DNA from: Buddleja alternifolia
Lineage: Eukaryota; Streptophyta; Magnoliopsida; Lamiales; Scrophulariaceae
Direction of reading: 5' to 3'
Assembly (NCBI GenBank): GCA_019426215.1
Contig: CM033391.1
Coordinates: 6,808,708-6,872,707, forward strand
DNA: 64,000 bases
Shown here: positions 22,011 through 35,342 of the stretch, piece by piece
Layout: each line of letters begins with the position of its first letter
How positions within the stretch are numbered: position 1 is the first letter of the stretch
Position numbers and translations under genes: made by a program
The notes under the pieces: generated by a model
Told to the model about the DNA's origin: nothing
Databases searched by the model: none
Seen by the model: only the letters and a program-made list of their open reading frames with translations

Positions 22011-22720
22011 ATCCTAATACTTAAAACTAAATGAAAGTCAACAATCAAACAAAATATAAAATATAAAATCCAAAGAAAATTTAAATATCAAGAACAAATA
22101 CAAATTTAAAAACGAATCATATATAGTGTGAGAAATGACAAATTCAGAGGAGATAAAAAATGAAAACCCCAATTAGTTCTGCCACCCTATTAAACCAACA
22201 AAATTTAATAAATCAACAACGAAGTAAAAGAAAAAGAGAAAAGAAAAACTAATGAAAAGCAATAGATGTAGCCAATATTCATTTGGTTAAGTGGCATCCC
22301 CTACCATTGTTTAGTGAGAGGCTATTGTGAGTTGTCTTAAAGTTTTAGGCCCTAAATTAAGCAGAAGGACCATTATCAAAGGACCAGTTCTAAAGAGGAT
22401 CCGGTACGCGTTATTTATGAAAGAAAATCCAGGAATAACTTTAGTTAGCTAATCTATATTTATTTTTAAGGCCCTAATTTTTTTGATTTATTTTTTTGTA
22501 ATGGAGGAAAATAAAATTGGTACTCTTAATACGAAAATAAGTTTTATCTTAATTTTGTTGACAATTTAAACAAAAAAAGTGGAAAATAATGCTTGAATTG
22601 TATTGAAGGTATAACTACAAAATCTCTGGACTATGGGTACACAATGCTACTTGCGGCTTTTACTATATACAACTAATTTAGCTTGAGCCTTTTCAACGTA
22701 TTAGAGGCACACTATTTTGC

Positions 22721-23269
22721 ACAATAACATACCGCCTCTCTCTCTCCCCATATCTCTCTAAACCTTATCCTTCTTTTTTCTTCTATTTTTCTCTACCCGC
22801 GATGGCTTAGTGAGACAGTCGTCTACTTCACCACTGTTACCACCACCAATGTCGGCGGATTAGGTTGGAGTACCCTTCTTCAAGTTATACATTACATCTT
22901 CAAATCTGACGAGATGGGATATGGATCTAACGAGTCAGAGATAGATCTGACGAGATGAAGATGGATGATACACAAGTTTTTATATAGCGTTTTATATACT
23001 TTGTTTAGTATTTTATTTTCTCTTTCGTATGAAAGTTTGCTTTCTCTTTCGAATGAGAGTTTTTCTCTCCTTGAATAAGAGTTGCATACGAATTTTTTTA
23101 GGCTCATTTGTTAGGTCTTAAGATATATTATCTTGAAGAATCTCGATATTTGGTGTTTCAATTGTTTTTTACTACATCGTTAGACACAATCTCAATTGTA
23201 TTATTTTTGACGTTGTAAACTTTTTATTGGATTAAATAAAATACCGCTTTCCCTTAAAAAAAAAAAAGA
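22721..23269 (+). mobile_element. Retroposed polyadenylated transcript (processed retrocopy) of unknown origin
   Basis: A 549-bp insert is bounded by a perfect 18-bp direct repeat AGAGGCACACTATTTTGC (22703-22720 and 23270-23287). It ends in a 12-base A run (23256-23267) with AATAAA at 23235-23240, about 16 bases before the tail. These are the marks of LINE-mediated retroposition of an RNA polymerase II transcript. It contains three ATCTGACGAG-type repeats (about 22905-22958) and a repeated TTCTCTTTCGTATGAAAG-type block (23017-23075). No long ORF is present and I do not recognise the source. Confidence 0.8.
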
Positions 23270-24248
23270 AGAGGCACACTATTTTGCGTTTGTGACTGAA
23301 CATGAACATTTAAGAAGTGATTCTTAAGAGCTCAGGAAATTACAATTTGAGGACAACTGTAATTAGGGTTAATTACACTTACTAAGGGTTAATTACACTT
23401 ACTATCCCTCTTATTTAGTTTAATTACAGTCGAGTCCACTTAGTTGTGAACAAACACCCCTCCTCTTATAATAAAACCTTACATTTACCCCCCCTAACTA
23501 ACGGCCGTTAGTTAAACATTCCGAAAAGTGTAAAATGTCAATCTTACCTTGTCTAAAAAAAATAAAAAAATAATTTAAGAATGGTTAATTGCATTAACAC
23601 CCTTCTTATTTTGTGTAATTACAATGCAGTCCAATTTATTCGATCATGTAATAGACACCCCCCCCCCCCTCCCTCTTATAATAAATTTTTACATTCACCC
23701 CCCTACGACTAATTTTCGCTACTTTGTTTATTTCATTTTTTTAACCTTTTTTTTATTTTTCCATAAACTTTTTTTAAAATTATTTTTATAACCTTATATA
23801 TATTTGTTTTCTTTCAATTTTTTTTAATTTAGAAATTTATTTCATATTTTTTGGCAACTTACTAGTTTCGATTTATTTGTATTGAATTATGACATTGCTC
23901 CTAAAATAAATCAAAACCCCGCATATGTTTTTATTTTTTAAAAAATAACCGAATTGGCATAAATCGAATTTACACTTCATTATCAAGATGTTAACAAGTT
24001 TCTACGAATTAATTATTTAAGATAAAATTGAAAGTTACTCTTTCATCATCTTTAATATAAAAAATTACATTCACCCCCTCAAGGGCAAAATAGAAAATTT
24101 AAGAAATACTTTATGATGATGTCAGCGAATTTCGTTAGTTTTTCACGGAAGGGAGCGATTGCAATGTTTTATTATAAGAGAGAGTTTTTTGTTATGTGCT
24201 CAATATAAGTAGATTGAACTATAATTACACTAAACAAGAACAGGCTAG

Positions 24249-24396
24249 TTAGTGAATTAACCTTTCAATTATTCAAAAGCTTTGGAATTTGAAATGTGAG
24301 GCAACTGCAACCATCAACATAATTAGTGAATTAACCTTTCAATTATTCAAAAGCTTTGGAATTTGAAATGTGAGGCAACTGCAACCATCAACATAA
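24249..24396. repeat. Perfect 74-bp tandem duplication
   Basis: The block TTAGTGAATTAACC...ACCATCAACATAA occurs twice in tandem with a period of 74 bases and no difference seen. The duplication overlaps the right end of the MITE-like element. Confidence 0.9.
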
Positions 24397-24543
24397 TAAA
24401 ATTCGCATGAAAGTGAAAGCGTAAAGATAATGAAATTCACATGATTCTAGTTACACATCTTCATGGATAAAATGACTAACTAACATGAATCTAGCATCTG
24501 AACGTTCCGATCATGTACATCGACAAGCCTCAATTATTTTGCT

Positions 24544-24547
<4 letters not shown>

Positions 24548-24588
<41 letters not shown>
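24548..24588. repeat. (TA)n microsatellite
   Basis: Longest AT run of the window, just 3' of the SMC1 stop codon. Confidence 0.95.
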
Positions 24589-24589
<1 letters not shown>

Positions 24590-24621
24590 TCCAACATAGT
24601 CCAGAGCACCTGGACACTCTC

Positions 24622-27600
24622 TCATGATTCACGATATTTTGTCAAATCAAACGTCAATGTCCTCGAGCACCTAGAAGGAAAAACATGTCAGTTACATAAA
24701 CAATATCACATTATAAGTCACAAAAGCTCGAACAACATAAGTCATATTTCTCACTCTTTGTCGGAATCCCTATAAACACCAACCAAAGCTTCAGCTTTGT
24801 CGTAAAAACTATCCTTGAGCGAAATCACGATGCTCTGAAAACCCGAACCGGATTCAACATCTAGGTCCCACCTTGCTCCTCCACAAGATTTTGATCGGAT
24901 AAAGCTAGCAACTTTGGCAACATTTAAATTATCTAATGCAGCATCCACTTCATCCAATATAAAAAATGGTGAAGGCCTGAAACTGCACAATGCCAGGATA
25001 AAATAGTGAAGAGCCTTTAATTATGAGTAATTACTTCAAATACATCTCCTAAAACTGCGATTTCCTTAAACTATACAAGTAATTTCAGGAATATTAGACA
25101 GGAAAGAGGAACAAGCTATATCAACTATTCTGCATATCCAGCTAATAAGGGGAAACACAAATCGAACTACTTGATACTCGACTCGAGAATGATCACTTAA
25201 AGGTCGTTTGGACTCGGTTCATTTAACATAACAAACCAGACTTGAACACCTTTTCCTGATCGATACAGCTCGGTTTGATTAGTTAAATCACGATCAAATA
25301 TGTATAAGAATATGAAGCTATTCAGGGTTCGTCTCGATTAAATTTCACCTGAACTCAGTATAAAATTCAATCAAACAAAATTCAATCGCAGTTTTGAAGC
25401 TCGATGAGAATTCAAACAAGCTTGAACAAAACCTTGTTTTGTGCAACTCCATTAGTTTATGTCCCTACCAGCCAAATATCAAGCTAAAGTTTATCAAAAT
25501 CTGAAAAGCATGACACTTTGTGCTCATTCAGATTAAAGCAATAAGGATGTTAAAAGATTGCAAGAACCACCAGTCTCGACAAAAGATTAAAGATAAACAG
25601 GAAATCAACATCCACATAGAATTCATTTGGGCACGGGTAAAAGATAGTCGTCCTGAAATATTTTCGGAATTTGCTATTTGTACATACCTGTGGATGGAGA
25701 AGAGCAATGCAAGTGCAGCAACAGTCTTCTCACCACCAGATAGGTGTGACATATCACAATACCGCTTAGTCGGTGGCATGGCACTGTACTTGATGCCATA
25801 AAGGTATGGCTCGTCGGGGTTTTCCAGGTTCAGATATGCCGTTCCACCCACTGCATGTGTACTACTCATCCCACCTACCGAGTGTGTGTTGCTCTTTGTA
25901 AGTTCATTGTATATTTTGTCAATGTTACCAGAGACGTGGTTAAAACATTCCATAAATACTTGATGCCTGGATTCCACTTTAAAATCAGTGGAATTCACTT
26001 GATAATATAAGGTAAATATATATTAACTTTGTTATCAAATTTATAGTGTACCTCATCTGCTTAACTTTGTTGTATTCAGCAGTTATTTTGTTCTGCTCAT
26101 CTCTTGCAGCTTCCCATTCTCTGGATGAAACTCTTTCCTTCTCCAAAACGGCCTCGTATTGATCCAGTGCCTTCAAATTCGGAGCAGTTCTTCGAATATC
26201 AGAAATCAAGGCAGCGACTTTCTGCGAGAATTCCGATTCAGTCTCTTCCCTTTCAGATGATTTTGACTTCTGCTGAAGAGATCTACTCAATGTCGTAAAA
26301 TCAAAAACCGGGTCTGATGTTCCAGTATCCATAGGATCACCAACAAGAGGAATATCTATATGTTCTAGTTCAGACTTCTCTAGTATTTCTTGCTTCCGAA
26401 AATCCAATTGCTCTATCAAAGTCTCCTGTGAATTCCATAACCATGTAGTAAACTTAAACTTGATTAGCTCCTCTTTGTAATTTTTTAACTTTTGAAATGA
26501 GAAGCTGACAGGAAGATAGTTTACTAAGATAATACATGGCAGTTCACAAATGTAGGTTCTCAAGAACAGCAGCAACGGTGCCATACCTTAGACTTAATTT
26601 GACGATTGCATTTGGTAAAATTTGATGCAGCAGCAGAGATCTTTTGCTTCAATGCCTGGATATCCACTTCGCACTCCTCTGCTTTTGACTTCCATTCTAA
26701 TAAAAGAGAAATGGATAAATACAGATATCATTTCAGCACAAACTTTTTTGGATGACAAGAGAACAATTTGGCTCTAACAAAACAGATTCGAGCTCGTCAG
26801 CATAACTAGCAAGAAAGAAACTGAATGAATGAAGCACAAAAGTTAATCTTCTTCCAAAAAGCAATTCAAAACAAAGAACGCGTCTAATCTGATTAAACAC
26901 GTCTCAAATGATGAGCACGTCATAATCTTATATTCTTGCAATTTCATTTAAACACTCAAGGTGTCATCAGCAAGGTTTCAGCCAAAAAAGAAAACCTTAA
27001 AGTACCTTGCACTTCTTCATTCAAATTTTCAATCTCAGCATTTGCTGTATCCATTGCTGACTTCATTTCATTTTGCCTTCTCTCAGCCTCTCTCAAAGCA
27101 TTTCGTAAGTTAGCTATTGCTGATTCCAGCTTGGCAATGCGTGAATCCACATCTCGTTTCTTTTCATACTCCAACCTATCCACCCGGAATATATGTTAGA
27201 TTAGGATATACGAGTACTCTGTCGTGTCATTTTTCCGTTTCTTATAGAAATGTAGACAATCATACAAAATAAGAACCATCATTTTGGTTCTGAATTTTGC
27301 AGTTTGAGTGATACAGATTACATCTAGTTACAAAGATCTTCAAAATTATATTTGAACTGGAACACGTTAGATTAGCCTTTTACACTATATTCCCGTATCC
27401 CGTATTCGAATTTACTTGCAAAAATCACTAAAGTCCCCCTCAAATGTATTTTTATGTCGAAAAAATTCCATGGAAGCATTTTTCACTCTAAAATACACAC
27501 TCCACTAACTTTTCATCCGGACAAACTCAGAAGTAAAGCTTAATAACCTTTTCGACTAAATTATCCTTGATTTCTTAAATTAAGAATTAATCAATAAATC

Positions 27601-30600
27601 TTTTTATAGGAATCTTATGGTTTTAGACTTTTCAAATGGATAAATTGTATAATATGCATTTTAATTTTTAACGTATAATATTTAATATTCTTTATATATT
27701 TTCTTTAATTAAACATGTTAAATATCTTAAAAGCATTCTTTTGAGTTTTTTGGAAGATAAAAAAAAATAAAATTTTGATATCATAATCATAATTAATAAA
27801 AGTTAACAAATATTTCTATAAAATAAATACAAATGGTTAATTCTTAATATAAAAGACTAAGCTCAATTGAGTCCAAAAACTTAACCCCTAAACCTTAAGA
27901 TTTTTGAATGTAAAGTTGGTGAAATGGGTTTTTTAGATTGATTAGTACTTTTTACAGATTTTTTTTGATAGAAAAATTTATTTGCGGGGTTTTAGTAATT
28001 TTCCCAATTTAATTGTATTGGCCATACATTTCCATTAGAAAGCAGTGAAATAAAGGAAAGCCAGAGCAATAGAAGACCTCAAGAAATAAGATATAAAAAT
28101 CATATGTATCGATGAATTTAAGAATATCTTCAACATTTAGAATGAGTTCAATGCTACATTGGTGCTCTAATCAGTCAGTCAAAAATTTAGGGGAAAATGC
28201 ATATTTATTTGCAATAACACAGATAACAAAGTTGGAAGATTTTGGACAATCCAAGTTATGTATGCAACAAAATTTCGAATATCCAAGGCGCATGCAATTA
28301 AAATAGGCATTATCAGTATCGATAGATGATAAGAAAGATGAAATAAATTCCGAAGTACGTACTGGCACTTGAGCTTGGATTGCTGGTTACGCAAGTTAAA
28401 TCTTTCTGCAGCTGTTTGCTCAATAGCCTTTAGACGATTTTCTTCATATTCAGTAATGTTTTCAACACCGACAGACTCGCTGAATTTCTTGTAGATTCGA
28501 TCAACAATTTCGTTGATCATCTTCTCTAGTGCTAGAATCTTTGATGACCTTATGCTGATAACACTTGCCAACTACGAAACCAATAAATATTTAGGTATTG
28601 ATGAACTGGTAGTAATAACACTAATGAACCAAAAAGCACCTTTTGAAGTTCAGGCTTGACACGGCCAATTTCATCTTCAATATTGCGCTTCTCCAACTTC
28701 AATTTATTCAGTTTGTCCTCGATACTTTTCTGCAAATGATAGTACTTTAAGTAACAGTAACCTATGATGCAGGTACTCAAAACCAACCCATAGATCATGA
28801 CAATGTAAGAAACATGATGAGTCATTTTGTATGCACTGTAGTAAATACTTAAATGAGTTTAGATTGCTCAACTGCAATTACCATCTTTTAACAAAGGAGA
28901 GAAACGAAGGAGAATTTTGTACTCCGTATCAAATTTGCTTCTGTTTAGCAATATTGATGGCTACGCAAGAATAAAATATAAGCATCATATTTTCACATTG
29001 GTTAAAAACCATATTATCATGACTCGGCTAGCAGCATCAAAAGCAATTCCGTGTTTAATATATACTATTAAAACCAAAATGCACATGACCATTGGAAAGC
29101 TCAGAAACAGATCAAGTAAAGCTACGAGGTGCATATATTAGAACTCCTATGAAGATCTAACGACAACCAAGCACCACAAAGCTGATTGCCAATCTCTATT
29201 TCTTGTTGACATTAGGCTTGACTAATGACCGTCAGTCAGAGAGGTCCGATTGTAAGGTTTGTTTATAAGGGAGCATTATTACGAGTCCAAAGTAAGCAAG
29301 TTGGCTAGTTAGTGTAATTTAACCCTTTTACTTAGATTTGGTATTTTGTTCAGCTGGCAACAATTATGGTTATCACGCAAAACCATCAAACAGCCAGTCG
29401 AACCCGTATGTAAACAGCATAAGAGCATTAGTACCAAATGAAAGGTTCTTTGCTAAGAAAACCCTTTGCAGATTTATGAATACAAAACTCAGGCACGTAG
29501 AAAGTTCATATATGAGGGGAAGGAAAAACCTTCTCGATATCCATATAATAAGCCTTCTGTTCAAGGCCACTAATTTTGCCAGATGCTTCGGACTCCTTAA
29601 TCTGCATTTCTCTTAATGACCCAAGCTTTTCCAATTCGGACTCCAGAGTCTTCTTTTTTTTCTTAAGTTCTACAAAGGGCAATACTATAAGTAGTAAAGC
29701 ATCAAATTAACAAGATACAGAATGCAGCAATCATGCCTACGATTCAGCTCCACTGACCTTCAATTTTCTTGTCATCCCATTTATGGTAACGTGCTTCCAT
29801 TCCCCCACTTGTTCCACCAGTCATTGTACCAGATTTGGTCAATAGGATACCGTCGAGAGTCACAACTGTCACCAAAAAATAGGAGAAATAAATTGTATAA
29901 GTCAGCTTAGCATATTAAGAGATAAATTGACTATTATACCTTTGAACCCTTGCCCGCTCCAGCTCAGATGCTTAGCTTCACTGAGATCATCACAAACCAA
30001 AGTATTTCCAACAGCAAACAGAATAGCTTTTTCCAGCACAGGATCGAATCTGTGATAGTCAAGGAAACAAACTCAAAAGTAACATTGCGGAGAACAGTGA
30101 AGAGAAAGCTTTCTCTAATTAAATTAACAACGAGAAAAGCTCTCTCACATGCAATGTCTTTTTCAAGATCAGGGGGGAGCTCACAACTTTGACAAAAATA
30201 TACAAATAAGGATAGCCTGAAATCAAATACGTGGTTAAATATCGTGCTCATTTGTGCAGGGATAAAGTGGGAATCAATGTTAGAGAAACATCTGATGCAA
30301 AAGTTGCAAATGTAGGACCTCATGTTATTGTGACAAACATACTCACTTTAATAGAACATCAAAATTAAGTGAATACAATTACAGTTGCTTGTTAGTTTAT
30401 ATATATATACCATCAAATAATTGAATGAGAAAGCTATAATTGGGGTTGAGGATACTGTATAACATCAAAGATCAGCTTTGCAGTTCCACCTAAGGTGCGC
30501 AACTTCTCTATAACTGGCTTTACACGCACGGACAGAAGAGGTATAAATGTTTGTGGGGGAAGCCTTTGTTCTTTCAAATACTGTAGCCAAGCAAACTCAT

Positions 30601-33600
30601 TAGTCACAAACAAGTAACCTTTTTCAAATTTTAGATTAAAAAAATAATCTGAGTAAAACAAACAAATATTTACAAGGAAAAAATAAAACCGAAACTTCAT
30701 AATAAGATTTTTATTTTTGATCAGAGGCTCATACGAACAACAAAAGAAAAAAAAAAGAATACTACACAGCATTATGTGTAAGACAATGCAGCAACAGTTT
30801 GCTTTAGATAGGTTGAGTTAAGGGCTTTTAGAGTGTTTCAAATTGATAGGAGGGGACAAAAGACGATGAATTCAAGAATTCAAAATTGCATAATGCTGTT
30901 TTCCAGGATAAAAGACATCACGGTATGCAATGAGTGATTCATTGGCCCACAAGTTCGAAGTTGGTTGAAACAAGCATGAACCATGGAATCGGAGGTCCAT
31001 ATAAAACATTCAGGCTTGCGCATGACTGCGGAAATGCAGAAAAATTGAGATAGCATGAACCTCTAACCCCAACTGCACTAACGCAAGCACGGTGTGTTTC
31101 TCTGTTTTAACGAATGACAGACAATTATTTCCATCTAATGAGCGCCTGACGATTCTTGTACTTTGTGATAAGAATACATCCCGATGAATGTAAACGTGAG
31201 TCACTAGCTGGAAACAAGAAAGCTACATATAGAGTCTAGTCATATCTGTTTCAAACTTCTTGCTAGAAGTAACACACTGGGAGTCTGGAATAATCTCAAA
31301 CAAATCATATATTCTTTTACCTTGATGCATTCCTTTCCCGTATGTTCATTATCAACCACTACTGTATCCATAAATCTTCCCATAGCAACAGTGACAGCAC
31401 GGTTATACTTCTTTTGTGTTGGCCTACAGAGATCAGTCATGCGACCATGAACGCCAGCAAAAAGGTGTTTGAGGGTTTGAACTGTCAGAGAAAACCTGGC
31501 ATCCCTCTTATTTTCATGTCTGTCAGCCTTTAATTCCCGTAGTTGATTATCTAAATCACTAATTTTTGACTTCAAATTATTAAATGTGCCCCTGAAATAA
31601 ACGTATCTCCAAGTGAGTAAAATTACTCAAAATGCAAGAATTAAATATGCAACTGACAAGTAAGAGCACCAGCACTCGGCGCAACCTCTTATCTTTCATC
31701 TCAAGTTGTTCTTTCTCCACTCTTCTAAGATCTTCCCTATGCTTCCCAACCGCATCAAGAATTTTCTCAAGTCTAATTTGCATTTGTGTCATCTGTGACT
31801 CTAGCTCTTGCTTCCTATTTTCCAACTCCCGAACATTTTCTTCTACATTCTTCTGGGCTTCAATGTGAGTATTTTGTTGCCTGTCTAAAACCTCCTTTTC
31901 ATCTTTCAATTTTGCAGTTTCCATCCCAGCCTCCTCTTTACTGCGAAATAATTTCTAGTTAATAACACAACTGTTACCACACAAACATATAGCCTGGGAT
32001 TGATAAGAGATCGGTGATTCAAGTTTGAGAAAAAAATGAAAGACTCACATATGGCGGTACGTCTCCAATTCACTGTCAACTACGCGAAGCTTCCCACCAG
32101 CATCCGGGCTTTTTTCACGCAAATCATTAAGTTGTTCAGTCACATCCTTTAAGTCATTCTCAAGTTTCTCAACCTCCACCCCGTGCCTCCTTTTTTCTTC
32201 TTTTCTCTTACTCAGCTCTTTATTCGTACTTTTTAGTTTTGTGGTTATATGAGTTATCTCCTCCTTTAGCTTTACAAGCTCAGATTGCTGCACCATCAAA
32301 AGGATAAATATACAAGTTGTCACTCGCCTGTGTCGGTACATAAACCACAAGCTATTTGCAACACATGGATAAAATTGAAAACTTGAACAAGGAGCAGAAT
32401 CACTAGGAAGACAGTTTCAATTGCAGTCAAATAGCACACCATGAGGTAGTGCTCAACTAACTTTTTACAAATCCTATATTATTTCCATAACTAAAGTTCA
32501 AATTTTACAAATTTCATGATGAAATATATTGCTTTCCTTGCGAAAGTTTTTTTTTTTTTTTCAGAGGCAAAGTATTTTGCGCTCTAATGTGTCATCCTTT
32601 TCCAGGACCTGAAGTTATATCTGGAAACAATTAAAAGTACAAGATGATTTTCATATTCTGGATTAATGGTAGATTTCGGAACCATCACGAGACATGTCCT
32701 CAATCACACATACATCGTTTACACTTACAAACTCTTGTCAGAGAACAGACAGATCTCATTAACCAACAGAAAGAAATAACATATGGAGAGAATGAGCAGT
32801 CCTCCTGCCTTAGCCCTAATGAACATGTAGGAGTAAACTCACTGAAGTTCAAATGCATTTTTATATGCTTGAATTAAGCCAGCAGAAGAAACTTAGCTTT
32901 ACCTAGCTGCCATTGCAGGGGAGCATCGAGAGAAGTCAAGCAGGACCAGAAGAACATATAGAAAATACAGAGTCAATGAAGATGTCTTACGTTATCGAGT
33001 CTGTTCTTTTTCTCCAAGATTCTCTTCTGACATTGTGAAATCCTTTTTGAATATCCAGCTTTTTCTTTAATCTTTTTACTCACTTCAGCTTCATAATTAT
33101 CCAGCTCATGCACAATGTCTATGCGGCCAATCTTTTCAACATCCAGGTCCTTGTTAGCTTTTTCAATATCTTTCTGTATGTTCAAAAGTTGCCATAGAAA
33201 ATGTTCCCGCTTCAAAGATTTCTGCGAGGGAGTGTGGAAGTGAGACAAATTATAAGTTTAACACACGATGGAGCTGATTAGTACTATTATTATTATTATT
33301 TTGATGTCAACAAATACAGTGTCGGATAAAGGACAAGAAAATGATATTTTTCGACAACAGAGAGACCTCTTAGTTGCAAAATCCTGACAAAGGTTGAATT
33401 ATATGGGTACAGATTAACTTAAACGTCAAATCATTCAAATGCAAAACTATAAGTGTGTTCAAGTAAATATTAGTGTGAACCAGTTGCTGTTGCAATTTGA
33501 TATGCTTTTCAGCATCCTCTTTCTGCAGCCTCTTCTGTTTTTTTTCTGCTGAAATAGTTTTCTTTCTCTGATGAGCTAGCACAGCCTTCTCATCGGCTTC

Positions 33601-35318
33601 AGCTTTTTGTGCCTCCAGCTCTTCGTAACGTCTCTTGTATTCTTCAGAGCCAGAGATTTGTTCGAAGAGCGCTGTCAGTTCCTTAGGATTTTTCGAAGCA
33701 ATAGACTCAACATCTCCCTGAGTCATAAGAAGAATTCAATACTTCCTTGAGTATTACACATGTAAAAAAATAAACTTAGTTCATTTATTTTCTACAACAA
33801 TGCAGTCATACATGTAAACTCAACACAAATATCAAATGCATACAAGAACACCACTTGGAGTGTTGAATTACAATGGGGAACCTTATCCTGTTTATTACAC
33901 ATGTAAAAAATAAACTTAGTTCATTCATTTTCTACAACAATCTAGGCAATTTTCTTCTCGAAAATTTCCAAAATACATCCTTTTTAATTTACTTTCTGCT
34001 TCTGAAGGGGAAAAAAATCCTACAAACGTATTTATTTGATCTTCAATTTTAGAATTTTAGATAGAAATTAGTACTAGATTGATTATGATTATAAAGTAGA
34101 GAAATGTATCACCTAATAACTTTTAGATTTTATATTTATTTCTCTTTGTAATTGTATAGCTTATTTGAAGTTTTATTGCTTGACTGCACTCTCATTTGCT
34201 AATTATTTGAGATTAATTTCACAATAAGTGATGGAAACGCATTATTTAATGGTGTGTGCATGTTTCCTCTTTTATGCTCCAATCTATTTTTGTTTTCACC
34301 TCTCCATCTAATTTAGCTAAGACAATTCAAAGTCAATATTTATGTCTCCTGAGGATCAATTTCCAACTCCTTTAACTAACTCCATATTTTCATTTTTTGC
34401 ATCATATTTAGAGCCCAAATTCTCTTAAATAACACACACAATATTTTTATATGCTACTACATATTTTCTTTTGTGAAATCAAAAAGTTAGATAAATTGTT
34501 ATACGTATAATTGCTTATTATGAATGGATATTTTAAAAAAGCTTAAGGAAGAATTATACATTTTTGCTATATAAAATATTAGGGGTGTAATATTAGGGTC
34601 GAGCTCAACAAAATTTGTGGGTTTGATCTCGACAAGCTCAAGTTTCAGCGAAAGGGAGCGAGTTCAAACTCAACATATACCATTACATTAGTTAAATATG
34701 TTAGTATAAAATGTATAAATATATTTTATTGAAATATATGAAAGTTATAAACGTTACCAGCTTGAGCTTATAAATAAAAATAATTATAAGCCTCGAGTAC
34801 ACAAGCGAGCTCGACTAGTGAAAAAATAAAACATTGATTAAACATACACAATAAAGAATATATACATATATAATAACCTGAAAAATAAGAAAATTCCTGG
34901 CTTTAACAAGGATACCAAGTGACATCAACTTTGCATTATATTCATCCCAATTAACGACGTGATCCCCGATCCTGTACTCACTGCCTCCTCCAGCATTGGT
35001 GATTGAACGAGTGAACTTAAGCTCCGACCCGTCAGGCAGCCGATATACGAGCGTGACATGTGCTCTACGTCCCTTCTGCTCCTTTTCACGATCGTCGAAG
35101 GCGTAAATAAGGTCCCGTAAATTAGCTCCTCGGAGATGAGCGGTACGCAGTCCGAGAGCAAAGCTTATGGCGTCCATTAGATTAGACTTTCCGGAGCCGT
35201 TGGGCCCGATTATGGCCGTAAAATCGTAGAACGGGCCGATGATTTGATGGCCTTTGTAGGATTTGAAATTCTCCAGTTCTATCCTAAGTATTTTACCGGA
35301 GGCGGGCCGGGATGACAT
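24622..35318 (-). CDS. SMC1: Cohesin subunit SMC1, complete, 18 exons
   Basis: SMC1 pairs with SMC3 to form the cohesin ring that holds sister chromatids together. Exons in gene order: 35318-34878, 33717-33481, 33221-32991, 32287-32049, 31940-31686, 31591-31321, 30580-30456, 30049-29940, 29865-29758, 29669-29530, 28729-28640, 28571-28363, 27175-27006, 26696-26587, 26425-26052, 25966-25688, 24976-24755, 24670-24622. They total 3,660 bases, giving 1,219 residues plus stop, close to the plant SMC1 length. Walker [10 protein letters not shown] is near residue 34. Long coiled coils flank the hinge (about 515-650; [12 protein letters not shown], [12 protein letters not shown]). The ABC signature [15 protein letters not shown] and Walker [13 protein letters not shown] are near the C-terminus, which ends in [12 protein letters not shown]. 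An ATG at 35342 is in frame, but homologues start at the second ATG. Introns 1 and 13 carry transposon sequence. The exon 5/6 junction is the least certain. Confidence 0.95.
25834..25900 (-). other. Short duplication within SMC1 exon 16
   Basis: Before the ABC signature the protein reads [20 protein letters not shown], where other SMC1 proteins have a single NTHxxGGTAYL. The extra MSSTHAVGG looks like a diverged in-frame tandem duplication of the THSVGG turn. Reading frame is kept. Confidence 0.7.
27418..28005. mobile_element. TIR element family A, copy in SMC1 intron 13 (Mutator-like MITE)
   Basis: A 588-bp AT-rich element with inverted ends GCAAAAATCACTAAAG and, from the right, GGGAAAATTACTAAAAC. 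It is flanked by a 9-bp duplication AATTTACTT / AATTTAATT (one mismatch). A 9-bp duplication fits Mutator-type elements. It shares ends and interior words with copies at 43689-44260 (inverted) and 52556-52840 (partial). It has no coding capacity. Confidence 0.7.
33753..33946. repeat. Near-perfect direct repeat in SMC1 intron 1
   Basis: A block of about 52 bases beginning ATTACACATGTAAAAAA and running through TTCTACAACAAT occurs at about 33753 and again at about 33893 with few differences, in the same orientation. Confidence 0.75.
34582..34820. repeat. GAGCTCG-type repeat in SMC1 intron 1
   Basis: Sequence beginning TAGGGGTGTAATATTAGGGTCGAGCTC and ending near CGAGCTCGACTAGTG belongs to a common plant repeat with clustered CGAGCTC/AAGCTC words. 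Similar sequence occurs at 10435-10560, 25160-25440 (SMC1 intron 16) and 38210-38700. The start resembles hAT ends, but I cannot confirm both ends. Confidence 0.4.
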
Positions 35319-35342
35319 TACTTTTGGTGGAATCAAAGACAT

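Larger units (their letters stand above)
23288..24600. other. Intergenic DNA with repeats, no gene seen
   Basis: Bases 23366-24262 are bounded by inverted GGTTAATTACACTTAC-like / GTTAGTGAATTAACC ends, with CTCTTATAATAAAA-type words inside each end, suggesting a MITE of about 0.9 kb with an extra internal copy near 23585. A duplicated 19-bp AGGGTTAATTACACTTACT occurs at 23365-23405. Poly-C lies at about 23652-23664 and a (TA)n tract at 24548-24588. Confidence 0.5.
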
